From Leifsonia aquatica (lineage in GTDB: Bacteria > Actinomycetota > Actinomycetes > Actinomycetales > Microbacteriaceae), in NCBI RefSeq assembly GCF_014190775.1, contig NZ_JACHVP010000001.1, positions 1,240,001 to 1,304,000 on the forward strand: a stretch of 64,000 nt of DNA. Reading direction: 5' to 3'. The position numbers and the translations under genes were made by a program. Positions 1 through 9,154 of the stretch are shown here, piece after piece (positions within the stretch are counted from its first letter, which is position 1; the number at the start of each line of letters is the position of its first letter). Below the pieces are notes generated by a model, which was given only the letters and a program-made list of their open reading frames with translations, had not been told where the DNA came from and searched no databases.

Positions 1-906
1 GAGGAGGTCGTCGGCGTGCACGGGACGCGGGCAGTTGCGCCACGCCTTCGCCACGGCGAACCCGGCCAGGGCGGCCTTCGCGCTCTTGGACGCGTCCACC
101 AGGCTCGTCACCTCATGGCCGAGCACCAGGTGCCCGGCGCCGAACTCCGGCTCCAGCTGCTGGGCGATCTCGAGGAAGCTGACGGCCGGCGTCGCGCCGA
201 TCGCATCTTCCGGGACGCTGTCGCTCGGCCAGGCGCGGCCGATCACCAGGACGAGCCGGTTGCCCTGCACGCCGATCAGCACGTCGGCCGACATGTGCCG
301 GGCGGTCCGCCGCAGCTGGTCGACGTCGAGCATGCGCGGCGCGGTGCCGACCAGCACGCTGACCTCGCCGTGCCCGTGCCAGCCGAGCGCGGCGATCCGG
401 CTAGGCAGCTCGTCGTCGTACTCGCCGGTGAGGATGCTGTCGACCACGAGGGCCTCCAGGCGCGCGTCCCACAGCCCGCGTGCCTCGGCGGCGCGGGCGT
501 AGACGTCGGCGGCGGCGAACGCGATCTCGCGCGAGTAGAGCAGGATCGCCTCCCGCAGCGCCTCGCCTCCGCCGACCTTCACGCGCTCCTCGACCACCTC
601 GACGGTGATCTTGATGAGCTGGAGGGTCTGCTGGAGGCTGACGCTCCGGAGCAGCTCACGAGGAGCCGCCCCGAAGACGTCGGCCGCGATCCAGGGCGTC
701 GAGCGCGGGTCGTCGAACCACGAGATGAACGACGAGATGCCCGCCTGCGCGACCAGCCCGACCGCGCTGCGGCGGCCGGGCGGCATGTCGCGATACCAGG
801 GGAGCGTGTCCTCGAGCCGCTTGAGCGTGGTCGTGGCGAGCTCGCCCGAGATCTTGCGCAGCCACGCAAGGGTCTCGGCCTTGGTCCTCTCGACTGAACT
901 CGGCAC
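1..906 (-). CDS. PucR-type transcriptional regulator, FasR-like (partial, C-terminus outside window)
   Basis: The frame reads leftward from GTG at 904-906 (protein begins VPSSVERTKAETLAWL) and stays open for 302 codons to the window edge. The visible part is the N-terminal helical and central region of a PucR/CdaR-type regulator; the C-terminal helix-turn-helix expected in this family lies beyond base 1. It starts 8 nt after the aceE stop on the same strand. In Streptomyces and relatives a regulator of this type, FasR, lies near aceE and just before fabD-fabH-acpP-fabF and controls fatty acid synthesis, so the same role is likely here. The identity rests on that synteny and on the sequence of the visible part; the fab genes themselves are not in view. 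Confidence 0.72.
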   Translation of the reverse strand, partial: MPSSVERTKAETLAWLRKISGELATTTLKRLEDTLPWYRDMPPGRRSAVGLVAQAGISSFISWFDDPRSTPWIAADVFGAAPRELLRSVSLQQTLQLIKITVEVVEERVKVGGGEALREAILLYSREIAFAAADVYARAAEARGLWDARLEALVVDSILTGEYDDELPSRIAALGWHGHGEVSVLVGTAPRMLDVDQLRRTARHMSADVLIGVQGNRLVLVIGRAWPSDSVPEDAIGATPAVSFLEIAQQLEPEFGAGHLVLGHEVTSLVDASKSAKAALAGFAVAKAWRNCPRPVHADDLL

Positions 907-914
907 GGGAGTCG

Positions 915-3641
915 TCAGGACTCGCCGCCCGCGGAGCCGGTGGTGCCGGCGTTCACGTCGTGCAGCAGGTACTTCTCGATCGCCCAGGCCGGCGCGTTCG
1001 GGTCCACCTGACCCCGGGCTGCGAGCAGCTCGAGGGTGCGGACGACGAGCGACGGACCGTCGATCTTGAAGAACCGGCGGGCGGCCGCGCGCGTGTCCGA
1101 GAAGCCGAAGCCGTCGGCGCCGAGCGTGGCGTACTCACCGGGGACGAACTGACGGATCTGGTCCGGCACCGCGTGCATGTAGTCGGTGACCGCGACGAAC
1201 GGGCCGTCGGAGCCCTCGAGCTTGCGGGTGACGTACGGCACCTGCTTCTCCTGCTGCGGGTAGAGGAAGTTGTGCTCCTCCGCCGCCAGGCCGTCGCGGC
1301 GCAGCTCGCCCCACGAGGTGACGCTCCAGACGTCGGCCGACACTCCCCAGTCCTGCGCGAGCAGGTGCTGGGCCTCGAGCGCCCACGGCACCGAGACACC
1401 GGAGGCGAGCAGCTGGGCCTTGGGCCCGGCCGCGTCGGACGCGCTGAGCTTGTGGATGCCGCGGACGATGCCGTCCACATCCACGCCCTCGGGCTCGGCC
1501 GGCTGCACGATCGGCTCGTTGTAGACCGTCAGGTAGTACATGACGTTCGGGTCGGGGTGGTTGCCGCCGTACATGCGCTCGAGGCCGGCGCGGACGATGT
1601 GCCCGATCTCGTAGCCGTAGGCCGGGTCGTACGACAGGACCGCGGGGTTCGTCGACGAGAGCAGCAGCGAGTGGCCGTCGGCGTGCTGCAGGCCCTCACC
1701 CGTGAGGGTGGTGCGGCCCGCGGTGGCGCCGATCATGAAGCCGCGCGCCATCTGGTCGCCTGCGGCCCAGATCGCGTCGCCGGTGCGCTGGAACCCGAAC
1801 ATCGAGTAGAAGACGTAGACCGGGATGAGCGGCTCGCCCTGCGTCGCGTACGAGGTGCCGACGTTGGTGAACGCCGCGAGGGCGCCCGCCTCGTTGATGC
1901 CGACGTGGATGATCTGACCCTGCGGGCTCTCCTTGTAGGCCAGGAGCAGCTCGCGGTCGACCGACGTGTAGTGCTGGCCGTTCGGGTTGTAGATCTTCGC
2001 GTTCGGGAAGAACGCGTCCATACCGAAGGTGCGCGCCTCGTCCGGGATGATCGGGACGATGCGGTGACCGAAGTCCTTCGCGCGCAGCAGGTCCTTCAGC
2101 AGGCGGACGAACGCCATGGTGGTGGCGATCTCCTGCGTGCCGGAGCCCTTCTTGGCGATCGCGTACGCGGAGTCGTCCGGGAGGTTGAGCTGCGTGTACT
2201 TGGCACGGCGCTCCGGCAGGTACCCGCCGAGCGCGCGACGGCGGTCGTGCAGGTACTGGATGGCCTCGTCCTGCGGTCCCGGGTTGTAGTACGGGGGCAG
2301 GTACGGGTTCTCCTCGAGCTGCGCGTCCGTCACCGGGATGCGCATCGCGTCGCGGAACGTCTTGAGGTTGTCCAGCGTCATCTTCTTCATCTGGTGGGTC
2401 GCGTTGCGGCCCTCGAAGCTCGGACCGAGGCCGTAGCCCTTGATGGTCTTCGCGATGATGACGGTGGGCTGGCCCTTGTGCTCCACGGCCGCCTTGAAGG
2501 CCGCGTAGACCTTGCGGTAGTCGTGGCCGCCGCGCTTGAGGCCCCACACCTGGTCGTCGGTGTAGTCCTCGACGAGCTTGAGGGTGCGCGGGTCGCGACC
2601 GAAGAAGTTCTCGCGCACGTAGGCGCCGTTCTCGGTCTTGTAGGTCTGGTAGTCGCCGTCCGGCGTCTGGTTCATCAGGTTGACGAGCGCGCCGTCGGCG
2701 TCGCGGGCGAGCAGGTCGTCCCACTCGCGGCCCCAGATGACCTTGATGACGTTCCAGCCCGCACCGCGGAAGTAGCTCTCGAGCTCCTGGATGATCTTGC
2801 CGTTGCCGCGCACCGGGCCGTCGAGGCGCTGGAGGTTGGCGTTGATGACGAAGGTCAGGTTGTCGAGCTTCTCGTTCGCCGCGACCTGCAGCTGACCGCG
2901 CGACTCGACCTCGTCCATCTCGCCGTCGCCGAGGAACGCCCAGACGTGCTGGTCGGAGGCGTCCTTGATGCCGCGGTTGGTGACGTACTTGTTGAGCTGC
3001 GCCTGGTAGATCGCGTTGATCGGGCCGAGACCCATCGACACCGTCGGGAACTGCCAGAACTCCGGCATGAGCCGCGGGTGCGGGTACGACGACAGGCCGC
3101 CGCCGGCGTGCGACTTCTCCTGGCGGAAGCCGTCGAGCTGGTCGGCGCTGAGCCGGCCCTCGAGGAACGCGCGGGCGTAGGTGCCGGGGGAGGCGTGGCC
3201 CTGGATGAAGATCTGGTCTCCGCCGCCGGGGTGGTCCTGGCCGCGGAAGAAGTGGTTGAACCCGACCTCGTAGAGGGCCGCGCTCGACGCGTACGTCGAG
3301 ATGTGGCCGCCGACGGCGATGCCGGGGCGCTGCGCGCGGTGCACGAGGATGGCCGCGTTCCAGCGGATCCACGCACGGTAGCGGCGCTCGATCTCCTCGT
3401 CGCCGGGGAACTCCGGCTCGTTCTCGGGAGAGATGGTGTTGATGTAGTCCGTGGTGGGGACCATCGGAACACCGAGGTGCAGTTCTTTGGAGCGCTTGAG
3501 CAGGCTCAGCATGATCTCACGAGCGCGCTCGTGGCCGTGAGCCGCAACCAGTGCGTCGAGGGATTCCTGCCATTCGGCGGTCTCCTCCGGGTCCGAGTCG
3601 ATGTTGTTCACCGAGTACGGGTCCTGGTCGTTTACAGTCAC
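915..3641 (-). CDS. aceE: Pyruvate dehydrogenase E1 component, homodimeric type
   Basis: Thiamine-diphosphate enzyme that decarboxylates pyruvate and passes the acetyl group to lipoyl-E2, feeding acetyl-CoA into the TCA cycle and fatty acid synthesis. The product is 908 aa, normal for the single-chain actinobacterial and proteobacterial AceE. The ThDP/Mg motif GDGEMDE lies near residues 238-244, with the matching NANLQRLDG about 25 residues later. GTG at 3639-3641 is preferred because AAGAGG lies just upstream and the protein then starts [11 protein letters not shown]; an open extension of 15 residues upstream looks non-coding. The FasR-like regulator follows after 8 nt on the same strand, linking acetyl-CoA supply to its use. 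The peroxiredoxin gene is divergent. Confidence 0.97.
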   Translation of the reverse strand: MTVNDQDPYSVNNIDSDPEETAEWQESLDALVAAHGHERAREIMLSLLKRSKELHLGVPMVPTTDYINTISPENEPEFPGDEEIERRYRAWIRWNAAILVHRAQRPGIAVGGHISTYASSAALYEVGFNHFFRGQDHPGGGDQIFIQGHASPGTYARAFLEGRLSADQLDGFRQEKSHAGGGLSSYPHPRLMPEFWQFPTVSMGLGPINAIYQAQLNKYVTNRGIKDASDQHVWAFLGDGEMDEVESRGQLQVAANEKLDNLTFVINANLQRLDGPVRGNGKIIQELESYFRGAGWNVIKVIWGREWDDLLARDADGALVNLMNQTPDGDYQTYKTENGAYVRENFFGRDPRTLKLVEDYTDDQVWGLKRGGHDYRKVYAAFKAAVEHKGQPTVIIAKTIKGYGLGPSFEGRNATHQMKKMTLDNLKTFRDAMRIPVTDAQLEENPYLPPYYNPGPQDEAIQYLHDRRRALGGYLPERRAKYTQLNLPDDSAYAIAKKGSGTQEIATTMAFVRLLKDLLRAKDFGHRIVPIIPDEARTFGMDAFFPNAKIYNPNGQHYTSVDRELLLAYKESPQGQIIHVGINEAGALAAFTNVGTSYATQGEPLIPVYVFYSMFGFQRTGDAIWAAGDQMARGFMIGATAGRTTLTGEGLQHADGHSLLLSSTNPAVLSYDPAYGYEIGHIVRAGLERMYGGNHPDPNVMYYLTVYNEPIVQPAEPEGVDVDGIVRGIHKLSASDAAGPKAQLLASGVSVPWALEAQHLLAQDWGVSADVWSVTSWGELRRDGLAAEEHNFLYPQQEKQVPYVTRKLEGSDGPFVAVTDYMHAVPDQIRQFVPGEYATLGADGFGFSDTRAAARRFFKIDGPSLVVRTLELLAARGQVDPNAPAWAIEKYLLHDVNAGTTGSAGGES

Positions 3642-3866
3642 CCTCGACCTCTTTCTTGTGTCGGATGGATCGTGGACGGCTCGCACCGCTGTCGGTTCAC
3701 GACAAACGAGCGGGCACCATCGTTCAGCCTAGCCTCACTCCGGCCCTCCCCGTGACCGCGTCCTTGGCACTCGGAGCGGACGGGTCTAGGCTGTCTCCTC
3801 GTGCGCCGGCGCGAGGCTCTGCTGCTGCGAGAGCGACGCAGGCGATGAAAGGACGACACACACCTC

Positions 3867-4340
3867 ATGGCTCTGGAGAACGACACCCAGGCTCCCGACT
3901 TCGAGCTCCTCAACCAGCACGGACAGCCCGTGCGGCTCTCCGACTTCCGCGGCCGCAAGGCGGTCGCGCTGGTCTTCTTCCCGCTCGCGTTCTCCGGCAC
4001 CTGCACGGGCGAGCTCTGCGCCCTGCGCGACAACCTCGCCCTCTTCGACGACCACCGCGTCGAGCTGCTCGGCATCTCGGTCGACTCCAAGTTCACGCTG
4101 CGCGCGTGGGCCGAGCAGGAGGGCTACGACTTCAGCCTCCTCGCCGACTTCTGGCCGCACGGCGAGATCGCCAAGGAGTACGGTGTCTTCCTGGCCGAGA
4201 AGGGCTTCGCGAACCGCGCGACCTTCCTCATCGACGAGTCGGGCATCATCCGCGCCTCCTTCATCACCGCCCCCGGCGAGGCCCGCTCGATCGAGGCCTA
4301 CCGCGCCGCACTGGAGCTGCTGCCCGTCCACGTCGGCTGA
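3867..4340 (+). CDS. Peroxiredoxin, AhpE-like with PrxQ-type cysteine pair
   Basis: 157 aa thioredoxin-fold peroxidase that reduces H2O2, organic peroxides or peroxynitrite in the cytoplasm. The active-site segment FFPLAFSGTCTGELC carries the peroxidatic Cys46. The surrounding sequence (DFWPHGEIAKEYGVF, FANRATFLID) matches the actinobacterial AhpE group. AhpE of Mycobacterium is called a one-Cys enzyme, but here Cys51 gives the CxxxxC spacing of the PrxQ/BCP group, where the second Cys resolves the sulfenic acid. So it may work as a two-Cys enzyme; that is inference. ATG at 3867 is the natural family start. It is divergent from aceE across a 225-nt region and is followed by a tRNA gene. Confidence 0.93.
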   Translation: MALENDTQAPDFELLNQHGQPVRLSDFRGRKAVALVFFPLAFSGTCTGELCALRDNLALFDDHRVELLGISVDSKFTLRAWAEQEGYDFSLLADFWPHGEIAKEYGVFLAEKGFANRATFLIDESGIIRASFITAPGEARSIEAYRAALELLPVHVG

Positions 4341-4380
4341 CGCCGCCCCGGCCGCGTCCCGCTAGGCTGGACCGGCACCA

Positions 4381-4453
4381 GGGCCTTTAGCTCAGCTGGT
4401 AGAGCGCCACGTTTACACCGTGGATGTCGTCGGTTCGATCCCGGCAGGGCCCA
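4381..4453 (+). tRNA. tRNA-Val (anticodon TAC)
   Basis: The cloverleaf folds fully: acceptor stem GGGCCTT with AGGGCCC (one T-G pair), D arm with AGCTCAGCTGGTAGAGC, anticodon stem CCACG/CGTGG around loop TTTACAC, and T arm GTCGG-TTCGATC-CCGGC. The anticodon TAC is at 4414-4416. The discriminator is A4453. The CCA end is not encoded in full, since ACCC follows, so it would be added after transcription. Confidence 0.97.
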
Positions 4454-4568
4454 CCCACCTCACCTCCACCGCCGTCCACGTTCGTGCCGAATATCGGGAA
4501 TGGGGCGCGCATTCCCGCGATTCGTGCCGAATGTGAGGCACTGCGGAGGCCCTCGCTAGACTCGCGGC

Positions 4569-5324
4569 ATGCCCGAGGGAGCGTACCGCTGGTTCGTCTA
4601 CGCCGAGCTCGTTCTCGCCGCCGTCACGTTCGTGGCGCTCTGCTTCATCGTCGCGCCGTACGGCGGCCGCCACGGGCGTACGGGATGGGGACCGACCGTT
4701 CCGGCGCGGGTCGGCTGGGTCGTCATGGAGGCGCCCGCGTCGATCCTGTTCCTCGTCTTCTACCTGCTGGGGGAGCACCGCGGCGAGCTCGTGCCGCTGC
4801 TCTTCCTGCTCCTGTGGCAGGCGCACTACGTGCAGCGCGCGTTCATCTACCCGCTGCTGATGCGGTCGGGATCGCGGATGCCGGTCGCGGTGATGCTGCT
4901 CGCCATCCTGTTCAACCTGCTCAACGCGTGGGTGAACGCGCGCTGGATCTCCGAGTACGGGTCCTATCCCGTCGCGTGGCTGGCGGACCCGCGGTTCTGG
5001 ATCGGCGTGGTGCTGTTCGTGGTCGGCTACGTGCTGAACGTGTCCTCCGACCGGATCCTCCGGAAGCTCCGCGGCGACGGGTCGAGCGGCTACCGCATCC
5101 CGCACGGCGGCGGCTTCCGCCTCGTGTCGAGCCCGAACTATCTGGGCGAGATCGTGGAGTGGACGGGCTGGGCGATCGCCACCTGGTCGCTGGCGGGAGC
5201 CTCCTTCGCCCTCTACACGATCGCGAACCTCGCGCCGCGGGCGATGGCGAACCACCGCTGGTACCGCGACTCCTTTCCGGACTATCCGGCCGACCGCCGC
5301 GCTCTGCTGCCGTACGTGCTCTGA
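4569..5324 (+). CDS. Steroid 5-alpha-reductase-like membrane protein
   Basis: 251 aa integral membrane protein with about six hydrophobic segments. The C-terminal part has the hallmark of the 3-oxo-5-alpha-steroid 4-dehydrogenase family: YRIPHGGGFRLVSSPNYLGE, then a Trp-rich helix and a NLAPRAMANHRWYRDSFPDYP segment that ends in a Leu-Pro-Tyr tail. Members use NADPH to reduce an enone in a lipid substrate; the bacterial substrate is not known. It stands alone between a tRNA and the zinc-ribbon nuclease gene, and no clear Shine-Dalgarno sequence precedes the ATG. Confidence 0.88.
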   Translation: MPEGAYRWFVYAELVLAAVTFVALCFIVAPYGGRHGRTGWGPTVPARVGWVVMEAPASILFLVFYLLGEHRGELVPLLFLLLWQAHYVQRAFIYPLLMRSGSRMPVAVMLLAILFNLLNAWVNARWISEYGSYPVAWLADPRFWIGVVLFVVGYVLNVSSDRILRKLRGDGSSGYRIPHGGGFRLVSSPNYLGEIVEWTGWAIATWSLAGASFALYTIANLAPRAMANHRWYRDSFPDYPADRRALLPYVL

Positions 5325-5362
5325 CGGGTCCGGATGACGGTGGCCGCCCGTAGGGTGGCCGC

Positions 5363-6433
5363 GTGCCGGAGAACGTCGAGCAGTGGTGGGCGCGCCGCCA
5401 GTGGTCCAAGGGGACCGCGGTTCCGTATGCCGTCGGACGCTACCGGCCCGACTGGGAGCGCTATCCCACGCTCGTGCGCCAGTACCATCCCGACCTCAAC
5501 CACGGCATCGTGCTGACGCAGGTGCCGCCCGGGGCGGACGTCTATCTGTTGTGGGAGTGCGACTCCGGGCACCAGTTCATCGCGACGCCGGCGGAGCAGC
5601 GGGCACGTCCGGGCGGAACCCGGCGGCGCTCCGCCTGGTGCCCGTTCTGCTCGGAGGCCGCGGCTCCCCGGCGCGTGCGGCCGGCCGCCGACCCGGAGGC
5701 GCGCCCCCACCTCTGCGGGCATCCGCGGGATCCGCGCCGGCTGGAGCACGACCCGGACGACGACCGCTGCTGGCTCTGCCGCCGCCTCGATCGCACGAGC
5801 ATGACCCGCGAGCAGCTCGTCGCCCTCGCCGCCCCGGGCTCGCGCGTCGCGGTGACGAACGAGAACAGCTCGGCGGCGACTCACTCCTGGCAATGCGCGG
5901 AGGGGCATCCCGCGTTCCGCGCGAGCATCGAGCGCATCATCGACGGCCGCCGCTGCCCGGTGTGCCGGCACGCCAAGGAGGGCGCGGGGCAGCTGCCCGT
6001 GGGTGCCGCCTTCCACAGCCGGTTCGCCCCGACCCCGGCCTCCGCCGCCGAGCCCGAACTGAAGCAGCGGCTCGCCGAGCGCCTCGACGTCGATCTGAGC
6101 CGCAACGCGGTGCGGGTGGCGCGCCCGTTCCACTCGCATCTGGAGGTCTGGCCCGACATCCTCATCCCGGAGCTGCAGGTGGCGATCGAGTACGACACCA
6201 CCGGCCGGCACGGGCTGGAGCACGTCGGGCCCAGGGAGGCGTCCGACCGCACCAAGGACCGCCTGCTCCGCGCCGCGGGCTGGGAGGTCGTGCGGGTGCG
6301 CTGCGGAAAGCTCCAGCCGCTCGGGCCGTACGACATCGTCGCCGGGGGAGTCTCGGCGACGGTCGTCGACCGCATCCTGGACAGGCTCGGCGAGATCCGC
6401 GGCGAGCTGCTCGTCGCCGCCTACCGGCGCTGA
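5363..6433 (+). CDS. Zinc-ribbon protein with C-terminal Vsr/DUF559-type nuclease fold
   Basis: 356 aa, GTG start. The N-terminal two thirds carry repeated treble-clef or ribbon units of the DUF4379 type: WEC66 with a following GH, C93xxC96, C118, C136xxC139, C178 followed by EGH, and C198xxC201. The C-terminal 100 residues fit the PD-(D/E)XK fold of Vsr/DUF559 proteins: WPD265ILIPELQVAIEYD278 with acidic residues 265, 276 and 278, then SDRTKDRLLRAAGWEVVRVR. Such proteins are predicted DNA endonucleases; the zinc units probably hold nucleic acid. The lysine of the classical motif is replaced by Asp, as is usual in the DUF559 branch. No methylase or other restriction partner lies beside it. 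Activity is inferred, not known. Confidence 0.8.
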   Translation: MPENVEQWWARRQWSKGTAVPYAVGRYRPDWERYPTLVRQYHPDLNHGIVLTQVPPGADVYLLWECDSGHQFIATPAEQRARPGGTRRRSAWCPFCSEAAAPRRVRPAADPEARPHLCGHPRDPRRLEHDPDDDRCWLCRRLDRTSMTREQLVALAAPGSRVAVTNENSSAATHSWQCAEGHPAFRASIERIIDGRRCPVCRHAKEGAGQLPVGAAFHSRFAPTPASAAEPELKQRLAERLDVDLSRNAVRVARPFHSHLEVWPDILIPELQVAIEYDTTGRHGLEHVGPREASDRTKDRLLRAAGWEVVRVRCGKLQPLGPYDIVAGGVSATVVDRILDRLGEIRGELLVAAYRR

Positions 6434-6505
6434 AACTCCGCCCTCGTGCACGGGCGCCCCGCTGGCTACCCTGGGAGGCGAACCGGACGGACGAAGGAGA
6501 TCCCG

Positions 6506-6931
6506 ATGTCATCGACGCTCAACCCCTACCTCAACTTCCGCGGCCAGGCCCGGGAGGCGATGGACTTCTACGCCTCGGTGTTCGGCGGCGAGGTCACCCG
6601 CAGCACGTTCGCCGAGTTCCAGGTCAGCCAGGAGCCCTCCGAAGCCGAGTGGATCATGCACTCGCAGATCACGACGACGGCCGGCTTCACGCTGATGGCC
6701 GCCGACGTGCCCTCGCACATGGACCTCAAGCCGGGCTCCACGATCTCGATCTCGCTCAGCGGCGACGACGAGGCGGAGCTGACCGGCTACTACGACAAGC
6801 TCGTCGACGGCGGCACCGTGCTCGAGCCCCTCTCGAAGGCGCCGTGGGGCGACAGCTTCGGGATGGCGATCGACAAGTTCGGCACGCAGTGGCTCGTGAA
6901 CATCGCGGGAGCAGCCCCCGCGCAGAGCTGA
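6506..6931 (+). CDS. VOC family protein, PhnB/3-demethylubiquinone methyltransferase-like fold
   Basis: 141 aa. The start at 6506 is set by GAAGGAGA 6 nt upstream and by the family N-terminus NPYLNFRGQAREAMDFYASVFGG. The length and ending (WGDSFGMAIDKFGTQWLVNI) are those of the PhnB-like branch of the glyoxalase/bleomycin-resistance superfamily. Most members of this branch have no assigned reaction. It is followed 13 nt later by a UspA-type gene on the same strand. Confidence 0.9.
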   Translation: MSSTLNPYLNFRGQAREAMDFYASVFGGEVTRSTFAEFQVSQEPSEAEWIMHSQITTTAGFTLMAADVPSHMDLKPGSTISISLSGDDEAELTGYYDKLVDGGTVLEPLSKAPWGDSFGMAIDKFGTQWLVNIAGAAPAQS

Positions 6932-6944
6932 GCGAGGCCGCACC

Positions 6945-7445
6945 GTGACCTCCGCCTCCGCAGCGGGCCCGGTCGTCGTGGGCGTGCACGCCGGGCAGCA
7001 TCGCGTCGTCGTCCAGGAGGCGGCGGCCCTGGCCGAGGAGCTGGGGCGCGCGCTGCTCTGCGCGATGGTCGCCGCCGACAGTTATCTCGAGGAATGGGAC
7101 CCCGCCGACGGCCGCGACCAGGGTTCACTGCATCCGGCCGGGATGGATTCCGACGATCACGCGATCGCGCTGGCGCTGGCCGGGTCGGTCGGCGACGCGC
7201 TTGGCGCGGACGCGCCCGAATGGACCCTCCGGGTGCTCGCCGGCGACCCCCGGCACGCGCTGGCCCGTCTGGCGACCGAGGTGGATGCGCGACTCATCGT
7301 GGTCGGAGCGCATCCACATGGCTTCGGTCACGCCGTCGAGGGGCTGCTGTCGGGATCGGTGGCGACACGGCTGGCACACGACCAGCAGCGGCCCGTCGTC
7401 GTGATCCCCGTCCCCGCGGGCGGCGCCGACGACCTGCTCGGTTGA
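6945..7445 (+). CDS. Universal stress protein (UspA) domain protein
   Basis: 166 aa single-domain Usp, GTG start. The C-terminal nucleotide-binding signature is present as GAHPHGFGHAVEGLLSGSVA followed by the usual PVVVIP strand, which suggests the ATP-binding class. The first strand VVVGVH is in place. The long acidic insert after residue 40 (EEWDPADGRD) is less usual. It probably forms a transcription unit with the VOC gene just upstream. The function (stress survival, nucleotide sensing) is known only at family level. Confidence 0.87.
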   Translation: MTSASAAGPVVVGVHAGQHRVVVQEAAALAEELGRALLCAMVAADSYLEEWDPADGRDQGSLHPAGMDSDDHAIALALAGSVGDALGADAPEWTLRVLAGDPRHALARLATEVDARLIVVGAHPHGFGHAVEGLLSGSVATRLAHDQQRPVVVIPVPAGGADDLLG

Positions 7446-7536
7446 GGCCGGACTTCCGGCGCATCCGACGCCGGGCATTCCCGCGGGCACCGGGCCGGGG
7501 CTATGGTCGAGCCGACCCGACCGGGAGGTGGTCGCA

Positions 7537-8379
7537 ATGTGCCGTTGGCTCGCGTACTCCGGAGAGCCCCTCAAGCCCTCCGTCCTCATCCTGGACGCAC
7601 AGCATTCGCTGGTCGCCCAGTCCCTCAACTCGCCGCTCGGGGCGGAGACCGTGAACGGCGACGGGTTCGGCTTCGGGTGGTACCCCGAGGGCTCCGTCGC
7701 CGGGAGCGTGCCCGCCCTGTTCCACAGCATCGAGCCCGCCTGGCACGACGAGAACCTGCGGGAGCTGACCGACTCGATCGCCAGCCCGATCTTCTTCGGG
7801 CACGTGCGCGCCGCCGCGGGGCCACCCATCCAGCGCACGAACTGCCACCCCTTCCGCCACGGGAACTGGATGTTCATGCACAACGGGTTCCTCGGCGGCT
7901 TCGAGGCGATGAAGCGCGACCTGACCTTCGCGGTCGACCCCTCGCTGTACCTGGACATCCGCGGGACCACCGACTCCGAGGTGCTGTTCTACCTCGCCCT
8001 CACGCTCGGTCTGGAGGAGGACCCGATCGGTGCGATGGGACGCGCCGTGCGGCAGATCGAGAAGGTCGGCGAGGCGAAGGGGGTCGCGTTCCCGATGCAG
8101 GGGACGATCGCCCTCTCCGACGGGGCGACCCTCTGGGCCTTCCGCTACTCCACGGCGCACCGCACACGCACGCTCTTCCACTCGGCTGCCATCCCCGAGC
8201 TGCGCCAGATGTACCCGGACGCGGACCGGCTGCACCTGTTCGGAGACCACGCGAAGGTCATCGTCTCGGAACCGCTCAACGACCTGCCCGGCGCATTCGT
8301 GGAGGTGCCGGAGTCGACCGTCGCCATCCTGGACGACTCCGGCTACCGCCACGAGCACTTCCTCGACGACGGCGAGTGA
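7537..8379 (+). CDS. Class II glutamine amidotransferase (YafJ/EgtC-like)
   Basis: 280 aa. The start is fixed by the mechanism: ATG-TGC puts Cys at position 2, which becomes the N-terminal nucleophile after Met removal, and GGGAGG lies just upstream. Conserved elements are MCRWLAYSG, the NGDGFGFGWY oxyanion region, HVRAA, NCHPF, the MHNG loop and GTTDSE. The stand-alone glutaminase fold without a synthase domain is the YafJ/EgtC/DUG3 type, which hydrolyses gamma-glutamyl amides. No ergothioneine genes are nearby, so the substrate stays open. Confidence 0.92.
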   Translation: MCRWLAYSGEPLKPSVLILDAQHSLVAQSLNSPLGAETVNGDGFGFGWYPEGSVAGSVPALFHSIEPAWHDENLRELTDSIASPIFFGHVRAAAGPPIQRTNCHPFRHGNWMFMHNGFLGGFEAMKRDLTFAVDPSLYLDIRGTTDSEVLFYLALTLGLEEDPIGAMGRAVRQIEKVGEAKGVAFPMQGTIALSDGATLWAFRYSTAHRTRTLFHSAAIPELRQMYPDADRLHLFGDHAKVIVSEPLNDLPGAFVEVPESTVAILDDSGYRHEHFLDDGE

Positions 8380-8401
8380 GCGCGAGGGCGCGGGACGCGG
8401 C

Positions 8402-8890
8402 TCAGGCGTCGCCGAGCACGCGCCGCACGAACGCGTCGACCCGCTCGTGCAGGGTCTCGATGCGCTGCCGGCGCGCCGCCTCCACATCGAAGCCGATGTA
8501 GGCGGTCGCCGGGCGCTTGCGCGCGTTCACCGAGCATTCGAAGGCCGAGCACACGAGCGTGCCGACGGTGTTTCCGTCGCGCCCGGCCTTGCCCGCGCGC
8601 TTCGCGATGAAGAAGACGACCTCGTTGGGGAGGTGCACGTCTTCGCACCACGAGCACTGCGGGCGCGAGCGGACGGAGCCCTCGGCGCGGCGCAGCAGCA
8701 CGCCGACGGGCTCGCCGTCGATCTCGGCGACGACGTAGCCGACGTTCGGGAGCTTGCGGTCGCGCCAGCCGAGGAAGTCGATGTCGTCCCAGGCGACCGC
8801 GTCGAGGTCGGGGAGGGTGAGCTCTTTGCGCTCGCGGACGGATGCGTTGACGAAGGACGCGCGGATGCGCGCGTCGGAGATGGGATGCAT
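8402..8890 (-). CDS. FBP-family treble-clef zinc-finger protein (EF-G-binding type)
   Basis: 162 aa. The family signature is a split zinc site: CSWC (a CxxC pair near residue 80) and CSAFEC (CxxxxC near residue 115) followed by SVNARKRP. This is the C-terminal treble clef found in FusB/FusC and fibronectin-binding-protein relatives, which bind elongation factor G and help release stalled ribosomes. Chromosomal actinobacterial copies are common and not proven to give fusidic acid resistance. It is convergent with the amidotransferase gene and divergent from ridA-like 9155. Confidence 0.85.
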   Translation of the reverse strand: MHPISDARIRASFVNASVRERKELTLPDLDAVAWDDIDFLGWRDRKLPNVGYVVAEIDGEPVGVLLRRAEGSVRSRPQCSWCEDVHLPNEVVFFIAKRAGKAGRDGNTVGTLVCSAFECSVNARKRPATAYIGFDVEAARRQRIETLHERVDAFVRRVLGDA

Positions 8891-9154
8891 GGGTAGGCCT
8901 ATCGTGTCGAGAATTCTGTCCTGAAAACGGGTGCGCGGAACGGCGCACCCGGGGTCACCGAGTGGGGGACAGGGTTATCTCACGCCGGCGCTGAGAGCGC
9001 CGACGACCTCCAGACGCCCGATGGGCCGAAGGGGAGGAGTGGAAGACACGACCGCGAGTCTACGCCCAGAGCCTGGCCGCCGTCGGCGGTCGGGAGGAGG
9101 ATGGCCGGCACCAGAACGATCGACCAGAACGATCGAGAGAAGGGACTCACCAGA
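8891..9154. other. Divergent intergenic region with two hairpins
   Basis: 264 nt between the FBP-type gene (minus) and the RidA-like gene (plus). It holds two perfect inverted repeats: 8928-8951 (arms CGGGTGCGC/GCGCACCCG, 6-nt loop) and 8986-9002 (CGGCGCT/AGCGCCG, 3-nt loop). Neither is followed by a T-run on either strand. They may be operators, an attenuator, or chance in GC-rich DNA. I see no convincing gene here. Confidence 0.4.

Noticed and set aside
3715-3745. Sequence resembling an iron-box (AGCCTAGCCT) between aceE and the peroxiredoxin gene
   Set aside because: Only half of a DtxR-type palindrome is present; the symmetry is too weak to call.
960-3755. Very long open frame on the plus strand, antisense to aceE
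   Set aside because: It mirrors the GC-rich codon pattern of aceE, is Arg/Val/Leu-rich without domains and has no ribosome-binding site.
8402-8890. Calling the FBP-type protein a fusidic acid resistance determinant
   Set aside because: Only the treble clef is clear; chromosomal homologues are widespread and mostly untested.
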